Below, one piece after another: positions 31,242 through 38,810 of a DNA stretch of 39,230 nt; positions within the stretch are counted from its first letter, which is position 1; each line of letters starts with the position of its first letter. A program made the translations under genes and the position numbers. The notes below the pieces were generated by a model. It saw nothing but the letters and a program-made list of their open reading frames with translations. It was not told where the DNA came from and searched no databases. The stretch spans positions 75,177 through 114,406 of the forward strand of contig JAIOHL010000105.1 in assembly GCA_019913005.1 (NCBI GenBank), given 5' to 3'. The stretch comes from Anaerolineae bacterium. Its GTDB lineage: Bacteria > Chloroflexota > Anaerolineae > Aggregatilineales > J027.

Positions 31242-31852
31242 TGACAGAGCAGTTTCAAGGATTTGCCGCACTTGCCAGAAGCCGTCGTTCGGTGCGTGTC
31301 TATGAAGACCGCCCGCTTGCCGATGACCTACTGCGCGAATTATTAGAAATAGCCATCTGGTCGCCCTCGGCCCACAATCGTCAACCGTGGCGATTTGCCG
31401 TCGTGCGTGACCCGGCCCGTAAGGAACAGTTAGCGAACCAAATGGCCCACCAATTGCGTAAAGATTTAGAGGCCGACGGTGTAGCGGAAGAAATGATTGC
31501 CGCCGATACCGGACGCTCCACTAGCCGCATGATCAGCGCATCGGCCCTTATTGTTTTGTGTTTTACAATGGTAGACATGGATCGTTATCCTGACGCCAAA
31601 CGCAGCGAGGCCGAACGCATCATGGCGATGCAAAGTGCTGCGATGGCTGGGCAAAATTTGCTCCTAGCGGCTCATGCAGCAGGTTTAGGCGCATGTTGGA
31701 TGTGTGCGCCATTGTTTTGCCCGGATGTGATATGCGATTCCCTTGAACTCCCACTCGATTGGGAGCCACAGGCACTCATTACATTGGGCTATCCTGCCCA
31801 ATCGCGGACACGAACCCGCGAACCACTAGAAACGCGAGTCTTATGGCGCTAA
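31241..31852 (+). CDS. Nitroreductase-like FMN enzyme, probable dehydro-F420-0 reductase (FbiB C-terminal type)
   Basis: 203 aa from ATG 31241 (overlap of one base with CofE); an in-frame extension upstream lies inside cofE. Nitroreductase fold marks: RSRRSVRVYEDRPL, AIWSPSAHNRQPWRFAVV, AADTGRSTSRMISAS, MAGQNLLLAAHAAGLGACWM, ITLGYP. The FbiB C-terminal domain of mycobacteria is of this class and reduces dehydro-F420-0, made when CofD uses phosphoenolpyruvate. Here it is a separate protein directly between CofE and CofD. That position supports the reductase role and a PEP-based F420 route. The overlap with cofD is ten bases. Confidence 0.85.
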   Translation: MTEQFQGFAALARSRRSVRVYEDRPLADDLLRELLEIAIWSPSAHNRQPWRFAVVRDPARKEQLANQMAHQLRKDLEADGVAEEMIAADTGRSTSRMISASALIVLCFTMVDMDRYPDAKRSEAERIMAMQSAAMAGQNLLLAAHAAGLGACWMCAPLFCPDVICDSLELPLDWEPQALITLGYPAQSRTRTREPLETRVLWR

Positions 31853-32820
31853 AAAGCGAAAATCTACACCCGAAGATCGTAGCCTTAGCGGGTGGTGTTG
31901 GCGGCGCGAAATTGGCGCATGGCCTAGCTCGGATTTTGCCTCCCAACCACCTCACCGTCATCGTCAACACAGGCGACGATTTTGTGCATCGCGGCCTGAA
32001 TATCTCTCCCGACCTCGACACCGTGATGTATACCCTCGGCGAAATTGCCAACCCAAAAACTGGGTGGGGCATTGACGGCGATACGTTCCAAAATTATGAG
32101 ATGTTGGAACGCTATGGGGTGGCCCCTTGGTTCCGCTTGGGAGATCGTGACCTCGCCACGCATTTTGTACGGACGGAAGCGCTCCAAAACGGGCAAACCC
32201 TCACCGAGGTCACCCAGCAGCTATCCCAAGCATTAGGCATCCAACAGACCATTTTGCCCGCCACCGACGACCCTTTTGCCACGCTAGTAGACACTCAAGA
32301 ATATGGAAGGTTGGAATTTCAGGAATATTTCGTGAAATTTCGGTGGCAACCGACCGTAGTTGGGTTATCCTATAAGGGAGAGGGGGAAGCACAAGCAACC
32401 CAGATGGCACTGGACGCGATTCATGATGCTGATTTGGTTGTGATCTGTCCTTCTAACCCCCTGCTCTCAGTTGAGCCTATTTTAAGGCTAGGTGGTATAC
32501 GTGAGGCGATTCAATCCCGCCACGTTCCCTGCATCGCGGTCAGCCCCTTAATCGGGGGAAAAGCTGTCAAGGGGCCAGCCGCAAAATTGATGGAGGAACT
32601 CAAATTGGATGCCTCGGTTAAGGGTATCGCGGCCTATTATGCGAGTCTGATAGATGGATTAGTCATAGATACCGCCGATACCGACGTCGTTGAGGAGCTA
32701 AGAAAATCCGCTCCCGCCCTGTCTCTAATTGTGACACAGACGCTGATGGAGACCATTGAAGATCGAGAACGTCTGGCAGGCGAAATCCTGAAATGGATAT
32801 TGGAGGGAATTAGTTTGTGA
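31843..32820 (+). CDS. cofD: 2-phospho-L-lactate (or PEP) transferase
   Basis: 325 aa from ATG 31843; the longer in-frame start lies inside the nitroreductase gene. CofD/FbiA marks: VALAGGVGGAKLAHGL near the N-terminus, VIVNTGDDFVHRGLNISPDLDTV, WFRLGDRDLATH, LPATDDP, VVICPSNPLLSVEPIL, and CIAVSPLIGGKAVKGPA. The enzyme joins Fo with the phospholactate or phosphoenolpyruvate moiety carried as a GMP-diphospho intermediate made by CofC. The next gene begins with an overlapping GTGA. FbiC/CofG-CofH, needed to make Fo, is not in the window. Confidence 0.95.
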   Translation: MALKSENLHPKIVALAGGVGGAKLAHGLARILPPNHLTVIVNTGDDFVHRGLNISPDLDTVMYTLGEIANPKTGWGIDGDTFQNYEMLERYGVAPWFRLGDRDLATHFVRTEALQNGQTLTEVTQQLSQALGIQQTILPATDDPFATLVDTQEYGRLEFQEYFVKFRWQPTVVGLSYKGEGEAQATQMALDAIHDADLVVICPSNPLLSVEPILRLGGIREAIQSRHVPCIAVSPLIGGKAVKGPAAKLMEELKLDASVKGIAAYYASLIDGLVIDTADTDVVEELRKSAPALSLIVTQTLMETIEDRERLAGEILKWILEGISL

Positions 32821-33467
32821 AAACGTGGGCCGTACTCCCAGTCAAACCGTTGGTGCGGGGCAAAAGTCGTCTTGCACCCGTTTTATCACCTGCCCAGCGC
32901 GAAAAACTTTCGCTCGGCATGTTACTACACAATATCCAACTGCTTAAAAGTTTAGGCTGTATCAGCAATATTTTGGTGATTAGCCGCGATACCAAAGTGC
33001 TTTCGATTGCACGTGATCTCGGTGTGTATACTGTGCAAGAAAGCGGACAACCAGAACTCAACCCGGCCTTGATGCGTGCCTCCAAATTAATTCACACATG
33101 GGGCGGCGAGGCCATGCTCATCTTACCCAGCGACATCCCGCTAGTCTCTGCCGAAGACATTGAACAGATTGTTCATTTGGGGCGTTTCCCTGCCACGATG
33201 GTCATTGCCCCCGATACCGCCAGAGACGGCACCAACGCCTTATTCGTTCATCCTCCCGGCCTAATTCCTTATAGCTATGGGACGGGGAGTTTTCAACGAC
33301 ACATTGCGGAAGCTGAATTAGCCGGCGCAACCGTCGAAGTCTATGAATCCGAACGCCTCGCCTTAGACGTGGACACTCCCCCCGATTTGGATGAATATGT
33401 CCGTCTAGCCGCCAAATACAACGTCCCCATCATTGATTTTCAATTGCAACAGGTGATCGAAGGCTAA
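32817..33467 (+). CDS. cofC: 2-phospho-L-lactate (or PEP) guanylyltransferase
   Basis: 216 aa from a GTG at 32817 that overlaps the cofD stop by four bases (GTGA), so translational coupling is expected. Marks: WAVLPVKPLVRGKSRLAPVLS, ILVISRDTKV, MLILPSDIPLV, DTARDGTNALFV, and SFQRHIAEAE. CofC activates phospholactate (CofC) or phosphoenolpyruvate (FbiD) with GTP for CofD. The protein is complete and of normal length. It is the last gene of the operon; a terminator hairpin follows 20 bases after the stop. Confidence 0.95.
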   Translation: MKTWAVLPVKPLVRGKSRLAPVLSPAQREKLSLGMLLHNIQLLKSLGCISNILVISRDTKVLSIARDLGVYTVQESGQPELNPALMRASKLIHTWGGEAMLILPSDIPLVSAEDIEQIVHLGRFPATMVIAPDTARDGTNALFVHPPGLIPYSYGTGSFQRHIAEAELAGATVEVYESERLALDVDTPPDLDEYVRLAAKYNVPIIDFQLQQVIEG

Positions 33468-33480
33468 CCATAAAACCAGA

Positions 33481-33519
33481 TATAATCAAAGGGCGGCATA
33501 TCCAGACCCGCCCTTTTTT
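33481..33519 (+). terminator. Terminator after cofC, with an embedded TATAAT
   Basis: AAAGGGCGG pairs with CCGCCCTTT (33488-33496 and 33508-33516, 9 bp, 11-base loop), followed by further T residues. TATAAT (33481-33486) stands just before the hairpin. The same TATAAT-ATCAAA-hairpin-T run-ribosome site order recurs before the gene at 34377. Confidence 0.75.
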
Positions 33520-33534
33520 GTTTGGGAGTTTAAC

Positions 33535-34248
33535 ATGGCGACAGCAAGCCCTCGTTGGTATCTCGCCCAAATCATTGAAGAACAGAAATTTGAGCATGGC
33601 GGCAATCTCCTAGATGTCAACTTTGTGTTGATTTCTGCCACATCCGATGAAGATGCTTATACATTTGCTCTTGAGGTCGGCCATAGATATAAACATTCAT
33701 ATTTGGTGGCTGATATAGAAGATCCGCGTGAATGGGAACAGGCCGAAAAAGAACTGGTCACTAGTATTTTTCGCGGTTTGCGAAATCTCAGTCTCATCGG
33801 CCCGGATTTGAAACATGGCACTGAAATGTACTGTGAAAGACCAAGATTGCTGACCGAAGATGAAATTGGGGAACTGGTCGCCCCAAAAGAGGAGCAGAGC
33901 GTCTTTACCGACTGGATACCCAAACATGCTGAGTGGTATATCGCCGAAATCATAAAATCGGCGAGGCAAAATGATGATGGATTGTTCATCGTTTACCGCT
34001 GCATGATATTGATAAAAGCCGCCCTACCTGATGAGGCATTTGAACGGGCTATGGAGTTCGGAAGAACCCTTAATATTGATACCACTCGATTTTGGGGCAT
34101 CCGTATGGTATACGTCGTACACGACCCATTAGAGCATGGCGAGGAAATGGCATTTGAACGTCAAGAAGATGTCAGTGAAACAGGAATCCAACAAATGATT
34201 TGCCCTAAAGAACATCTGGCTATTTTTGAGAATCCAGATTTTCGCTAA
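33535..34248 (+). CDS. Protein with two tandem DUF4288-like domains
   Basis: 237 aa. Two similar halves are visible: SPRWYLAQIIEE, VNFVLISATSDEDAYTFALE (about residues 4-45), and AEWYIAEIIKSA, YRCMILIKAALPDEAFERAM (about 126-170). Each half ends with a GxEMxFE/CE-type stretch (HGTEMYCERPRLL; HGEEMAFERQEDV). The WYxAxII and ILIxA..DEA pattern fits DUF4288 as I remember it. The function is unknown; it is cytoplasmic with no membrane segments. The gene follows the F420 operon with its own leader, and a REP-like repeat begins at its stop codon. Confidence 0.7.
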   Translation: MATASPRWYLAQIIEEQKFEHGGNLLDVNFVLISATSDEDAYTFALEVGHRYKHSYLVADIEDPREWEQAEKELVTSIFRGLRNLSLIGPDLKHGTEMYCERPRLLTEDEIGELVAPKEEQSVFTDWIPKHAEWYIAEIIKSARQNDDGLFIVYRCMILIKAALPDEAFERAMEFGRTLNIDTTRFWGIRMVYVVHDPLEHGEEMAFERQEDVSETGIQQMICPKEHLAIFENPDFR

Positions 34249-34276
34249 ATTCAGCACGGCGGCTTTAGCCCCGTGT
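34247..34276 (+). repeat. REP-like palindrome, copy 4
   Basis: AAATTCAGCACGGCGGCTTT followed by AGCCCCGTGT. The stem CACGG-C-GGC / GCC-CCGTG closes a TTTA loop with one bulged C. It begins inside the stop codon of the DUF4288-like gene and is identical to the copy at 38747. Confidence 0.9.
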
Positions 34277-34317
34277 GTATGATTGACTACACCCGTGTTC
34301 CAAATAGCCCAACCGGA

Positions 34318-34355
34318 TATAATCAAAAAACGGCGCATCCAAAGGCCGCCTTTTT
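34318..34355 (+). promoter_or_regulatory. TATAAT plus hairpin leader of the LLM oxidoreductase gene
   Basis: TATAAT (34318-34323) followed by a GGCG / CGCC hairpin flanked by A and T runs (34325-34355), then a GGAG ribosome site (34363-34366) and ATG 34377. A -35 is not clear. The architecture is the same as that before 33535. Confidence 0.45.
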
Positions 34356-34376
34356 GCCGAAATGGAGAACTAAATT

Positions 34377-35384
34377 ATGACTGACCGTGCAGCCCTTTAT
34401 TTGCAAGATGCCCACAGCATTCAGCAGGGTATTCAACTGGTGAAATATGCCGAGAAAAAAGGCTTTGAAGCCGTTTGGCAAGCCGAAAGCCGCCTCGTGC
34501 GTGATGCGATTGTCCCGATGGCTGCTTTTGCCGCCCATACGGATCGCATTTTGATTGGGTCGGGGGTGGTCAACAATTGGACGCGCAATGTCGCCCTCCA
34601 TGCCGCCACCTTTTTGACGCTGGACGACCTTGCTCCCAACCGTATCATCTGTGGTATCGGCGCGTGGTGGGATCCGTTAGCTGCCAATGTTGGCATCGAA
34701 CGCCGCAAGCCCCTCCTCGCCATGCGCGAATATGTGACCGTCACCCGCGACCTGCTCAATATGAAGCGTGTCACCTTTCACGGCGAATTTGTGAATGTCG
34801 AAGGCATCGAACTCGACGTGGTGCATGGTCGCCGCGAACCCCGCCATGTGCCGATTTATATCGGGGCGACGGGTGACAAAATGTTGGCGCTCAGTGGGGA
34901 AATCGCTGATGGGGTACTGTTAAATTACATGGTGTCGCCGCAGTATAACATCAAGGCGCTGGAAATGATCGAACAGGGCGCGAAACTGGCAGGCCGCAAG
35001 CTGGATGCGATTGACCGTCCCCAATTGGTCATTTGCTCGGTAGACCGTGATCGCAAACGTGCTTTGAATTCGGCGCGTAAATTGGTGACCCAGTATCTCG
35101 GTCAGCAGCCCCATCTCATGAAAGCCAGTGGCGTGCGCCAAGAATTATTGGACGAAATTCATCAGGTACTGAAGTGGCCCGCCACCGAAGAAGAAATCGA
35201 AAACGCCATGACCCTCGTTCCCGATGATGTGGTACAGGCCGTCACCGCCAGCGGCACACCCGATGAAGTGAAGGCAAAGGTGCGCGAATACTGTCAATAT
35301 GGCTGCACCTGCCCCGTGTTGTATCCGTTAAGCCCCGATGTCGAACTGATGATTGATACCTTCGCGGGTGGCTATTTAAACTAG
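34377..35384 (+). CDS. LLM class F420-dependent oxidoreductase
   Basis: 335 aa, GGAG before the ATG. TIM-barrel luciferase-like monooxygenase fold: [49 protein letters not shown] (family signature), [33 protein letters not shown], and [27 protein letters not shown]. The close sequence to Mer-type F420-dependent reductases (GVV, YIGATG) and the F420 biosynthesis operon just upstream favour F420 over FMN as cofactor. The substrate is not evident. It is followed after eight bases by a thioesterase gene. Confidence 0.88.
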   Translation: MTDRAALYLQDAHSIQQGIQLVKYAEKKGFEAVWQAESRLVRDAIVPMAAFAAHTDRILIGSGVVNNWTRNVALHAATFLTLDDLAPNRIICGIGAWWDPLAANVGIERRKPLLAMREYVTVTRDLLNMKRVTFHGEFVNVEGIELDVVHGRREPRHVPIYIGATGDKMLALSGEIADGVLLNYMVSPQYNIKALEMIEQGAKLAGRKLDAIDRPQLVICSVDRDRKRALNSARKLVTQYLGQQPHLMKASGVRQELLDEIHQVLKWPATEEEIENAMTLVPDDVVQAVTASGTPDEVKAKVREYCQYGCTCPVLYPLSPDVELMIDTFAGGYLN

Positions 35385-35392
35385 GGAAACGC

Positions 35393-35881
35393 ATGTCTGA
35401 GCATCAACACGCCTTACAACCCAATTCGCAGATGTGTTTTGTCTGTGGGGTATCCAATCCAATTGGCCTAAAGAGCCGCTTTTATTCGGTGGGGGATAAT
35501 CGAGTTGAACTACGCTTGACCTTCACCGACCCCTATCAGGGCTACCCCGGCATCACACACGGCGGCATCATCGCCACAATTTTAGATGAAACGATGGGGC
35601 GGGCGCTTTTGGCGTCCAACCAAGAACGCCTCATGATGACCGCCAAGATGGAAATCAAATATCGCCTGTCCGTCCCCCTGAACACCGAGATTTTATTTCG
35701 GGGCGTGGTCATCAAAGACAAAGGCCGTATCGCCCAAGCCGAGGGGTACGCGATTTTGCCGGATGGCAGCATCGCCGTCGAAGCCAATGGAACCCTGATG
35801 CAAATCCCGACTGATAAACTCTCGGAAATGAATACTCCTGAAGTCGGCTGGCGAATTTACGAGGATTATGAAATCGAATAA
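35393..35881 (+). CDS. Hotdog-fold thioesterase (PaaI/acyl-CoA thioesterase-like)
   Basis: 162 aa. NSQMCFVCGVSNPIGLKSRF at the N-terminus and YPGITHGGIIATILDETMGRAL in the middle are the HGG-IxxxLDE motifs of single-hotdog thioesterases; TAKMEIKYRLSVPLNTEI and AEGYAILPDGSIAVEANG complete the fold. The MCFVCG head is typical of the UPF0152/PaaI-like group. It would hydrolyse an acyl-CoA, perhaps linked to the LLM enzyme upstream. The last 14 bases overlap the start of the next gene. Confidence 0.88.
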   Translation: MSEHQHALQPNSQMCFVCGVSNPIGLKSRFYSVGDNRVELRLTFTDPYQGYPGITHGGIIATILDETMGRALLASNQERLMMTAKMEIKYRLSVPLNTEILFRGVVIKDKGRIAQAEGYAILPDGSIAVEANGTLMQIPTDKLSEMNTPEVGWRIYEDYEIE

Positions 35882-38498
35882 GTTTAGATGGTCACGCGAT
35901 CTGACGGCATGGTTCATCATCTGCCTTGCCGTCGGAATCGTCTCTTTGCTTTACCTCTCATTGGGCTTGGCAGCGAGTAATGGCCCGCTGCTGATGCCCC
36001 TTGATGATACCTATATCCATTTTCAATATGCGCGTCAGATGGCATCCGGCGAACCCTATGTCTACAGCCCCGGTGATCACCCGACCTCCGGCGCGACCAG
36101 CTTTTTATATACCCCCCTGCTGGCAGTCGGCTATTTCATCGGTTTTCATGGCCTGTATTTGGCATATTGGGCCGTCGCCATTGGATCACTCAGCTTTTTA
36201 TTGAGCGCGTGGCTGATCTTCCGCCTCATGATGGAATCGCCTGTCGCCAAACGCCCCCTCGATCCCCTATTTGAGCAGGGCGGCGAACATCAAGCCATGT
36301 GGTGGATTGCCCTCCTCATCACGCTGGCCTATATCGTGACTGGCGCGATGGTCTGGGCAGCCGTCAGCGGCATGGAGACGATGCTGTTTTTGCTGGCGGT
36401 GCTGTTGAGTCTGTATACCTATCAGCGCAGCAATCCCAAACATATGGCATGGGCCGGAGCATTTGCCGCCCTCACCCGTCCCGAAGGTGCGATTATTGCC
36501 CTCTCCCTCACTCTGATTTTGTTATACCGCAGCCGCCGTGCCAAGCAATTCCATTGGTTGGATTTCCTGCCCTTTTTTGCCATCTACGTCCAACCGCTGG
36601 TCAATTTTGCGATGACGGGTTCGGTATCTGCCAGTGGCAATCAAGCCAAATCCATCCTGTACGATGTCACCATCCCAATGGATGAACGCATTGGCAAAGT
36701 CATCGGTCAATGGGTGCGGATGTTGGGGGAATTGGTCTTTGGCGCGAGTGAGGTAGACGGGGTTTATATCACCATCATTGTGGCATTTCTGGCGATGCTG
36801 GCGATTTTTGTCTCCCTCCGTACCAGTCTCAGCAAAAAGGAACTTCGCCCCACCGTCTTAGCCTTTATCTGGATTATGCTGTTATCCGCCGCCATCGCCA
36901 CCCTCGATACCGCCTTTTGGCACTTTAAACGTTATCAACTCCCCATGATGGCCTTGCTTTTTCCGCTGGTGGGGTCAATGTTATTCGGCTTCATTTCGAT
37001 TGGTGTGGTCAACCGCCGCTGGATGATTACCATTGCCGCGATTATTTTGTTCTTCCAAGCCAACACCACCCTCGACTTTGCCGGACGCTATCATGACAAC
37101 ATCGGCGTCGTGCATGATCAGCAGTTGGCAATGGCCCGTTGGGTAAACCAAAATTTGCCCAAAGAGGCGCGGGTTGGTGTACATGATGTTGGCATGATAG
37201 CCTATATCGGCAATCGTAAGGTCTATGATGTCGTTGGCCTCACCACCCCCGATGCCGCCGAAGCATGGTGGCAGGGACCGGGTGCGATTTACGAAACAAT
37301 GGCCCATCATCCCTATCGCCCCAATTATTTTGCCATCTATCCCGACGTGCGCGGCCTCCCCATGTTGCAGGAAGCAGGCGTCTTTGGCGAAGAACTCGCC
37401 CGTTTTGAAATTGACCTCCCGCAGCATACCGTCGCCTCCGCCACTGGGACGCAGATTGTCACGAAGGCCGATTGGTCACTGACCAATGCCGAAGATGTAG
37501 TGCATCAGCCCTCCATTCTGCCGTATTTGGAAGGCTATGAACTATTTCAGGTAATTGATGTTGGGAATTTGGAAAGCGAGGCAAAAGCCGACTATGAAGT
37601 TAAGGATAATGAAACTTCAGGTGGTTTTGCCACTGACGTAAGGCATCTATCCTATCTCAACTGCTCGGAGAACTGTGATGTTATAGACGGAGGTCGTATT
37701 ATCACAGGCGGAGAGAAATTCACGATTAACGATCAGGGAACAAATACGAATGCCTATCTGATTATTTTGAGAGTCCACGCATCTGAGCCGGCGAGTCTGA
37801 TTTTAGATGTAGATTGTTTTGGTTGCAGTTTGGAGGATGTCGTCGTACCAAATATTCCCGGACATTGGGTGGATATTCCATTTTTGATAGGAAATCGGCT
37901 TGGTACTCAATCGACTATTTCTATAGATGCTCGCTATGGAACCAGATACTACGCCTATAGCTATTTTATTTTTCGCCATATAGGAGAAAAAAATCTGTCT
38001 GAAACTACTAATGAGACAAATCCTGTAGCGATTTTTGGGATTCCAATGATAGATGCATTTTCTGCAAATGGCACTCCGGCAGTGTGGCCTGTTTGCGAGG
38101 ACAGGGTGTCATGTTACGAGAACCTTGAACTCTCAGCAGTCAGTTTTGAAAACGCAAATAAATCAGTTCAAGTAAATTTAGATTGGTATCTGCCTCTCTC
38201 AGAGAACTTGTCTAGGGACGGCAAAATCTTCGTCCATCTCTACGACGACCCCAACCAACCGCCGATTAAACAAATAGATGTCTGGCCCGGTGGGTCATTG
38301 CCCCCTGCCAACTGGCTTCCGGGCTATCGTTCGGATGCCGTGACCCTGCCCCTCGATGACGTGCCGCCGGGGACATATTCGCTGGCAATCGGCATCTACG
38401 ACCCCAATACCAATGAGCGGTATACTGTAATAGATCAACGCACCGCCGAGTCATCAGATCGGCTGTTTTTGGGAGAGGTGGTAATCGGCAATGACTGA
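35868..38498 (+). CDS. GT-C type membrane glycosyltransferase with C-terminal soluble domains
   Basis: 876 aa. An N-terminal helix (about 14-34) is followed by an acidic first loop (D46-D47 in MPLDDTYIHFQYARQMASGE) and TSGATSFLYTPLLA, then about nine more helices up to residue 410. This DD loop and the following PTSG segment are typical of arabinofuranosyl- or mannosyltransferase-like GT-C enzymes using polyprenyl-phosphate sugars. Residues about 415-540 are soluble (MARWVNQNLPKEARVGVHD, the usual family extracytoplasmic domain). Residues about 560-785 are AT-rich in DNA and look like an added beta-rich domain; residues 785-875 resemble the C-terminal domain of the DUF2723 protein at 1909. 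Confidence 0.85.
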   Translation: MKSNKFRWSRDLTAWFIICLAVGIVSLLYLSLGLAASNGPLLMPLDDTYIHFQYARQMASGEPYVYSPGDHPTSGATSFLYTPLLAVGYFIGFHGLYLAYWAVAIGSLSFLLSAWLIFRLMMESPVAKRPLDPLFEQGGEHQAMWWIALLITLAYIVTGAMVWAAVSGMETMLFLLAVLLSLYTYQRSNPKHMAWAGAFAALTRPEGAIIALSLTLILLYRSRRAKQFHWLDFLPFFAIYVQPLVNFAMTGSVSASGNQAKSILYDVTIPMDERIGKVIGQWVRMLGELVFGASEVDGVYITIIVAFLAMLAIFVSLRTSLSKKELRPTVLAFIWIMLLSAAIATLDTAFWHFKRYQLPMMALLFPLVGSMLFGFISIGVVNRRWMITIAAIILFFQANTTLDFAGRYHDNIGVVHDQQLAMARWVNQNLPKEARVGVHDVGMIAYIGNRKVYDVVGLTTPDAAEAWWQGPGAIYETMAHHPYRPNYFAIYPDVRGLPMLQEAGVFGEELARFEIDLPQHTVASATGTQIVTKADWSLTNAEDVVHQPSILPYLEGYELFQVIDVGNLESEAKADYEVKDNETSGGFATDVRHLSYLNCSENCDVIDGGRIITGGEKFTINDQGTNTNAYLIILRVHASEPASLILDVDCFGCSLEDVVVPNIPGHWVDIPFLIGNRLGTQSTISIDARYGTRYYAYSYFIFRHIGEKNLSETTNETNPVAIFGIPMIDAFSANGTPAVWPVCEDRVSCYENLELSAVSFENANKSVQVNLDWYLPLSENLSRDGKIFVHLYDDPNQPPIKQIDVWPGGSLPPANWLPGYRSDAVTLPLDDVPPGTYSLAIGIYDPNTNERYTVIDQRTAESSDRLFLGEVVIGND

Positions 38499-38724
38499 TG
38501 TGAGCAACCCAACAATTGAACAACTCACCACACTGGCAGAAAAACTTACCTATACGGAAAAACTTAGGTTGCTAGAAAACATCATCGCCATGCTAAAAAT
38601 TCAGGGCGAAAGTAGTGGCGAACCGACTGCAAAAGACACGCTGTACGGCGCATTATCCCATCTTGGGCCTGCCCCCTCGCCTGAAGATATTGATGAAATG
38701 CGGCATGAGGCATGGGCCAATTGA
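38491..38724 (+). CDS. Orphan antitoxin-like protein
   Basis: 77 aa, overlapping the glycosyltransferase stop by eight bases. The product begins with a helix (TIEQLTTLAEKLTYTEKLRL, then LENIIAML) like the small antitoxins paired with PIN toxins in Chloroflexota, and ends LYGALSHLGPAPSPEDIDEM, then RHEAWAN. Relatives usually continue with FPR-type residues and are followed directly by a vapC gene. Here the frame stops right after WAN and no toxin follows; a REP-like repeat starts 23 bases later. The pair may have been truncated, or the protein may act elsewhere. Confidence 0.65.
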   Translation: MTDVSNPTIEQLTTLAEKLTYTEKLRLLENIIAMLKIQGESSGEPTAKDTLYGALSHLGPAPSPEDIDEMRHEAWAN

Positions 38725-38746
38725 GAATTGTTAGCCAATTTACCCT

Positions 38747-38776
38747 AAATTCAGCACGGCGGCTTTAGCCCCGTGT
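38747..38776 (+). repeat. REP-like palindrome, copy 5
   Basis: Identical over 30 bases to copy 4 at 34247. It lies between the orphan antitoxin and the XdhD-like gene. Confidence 0.9.
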
Positions 38777-38810
38777 CACAGATAAAAACTTAATCTCTGA
38801 GGATTTTCCA

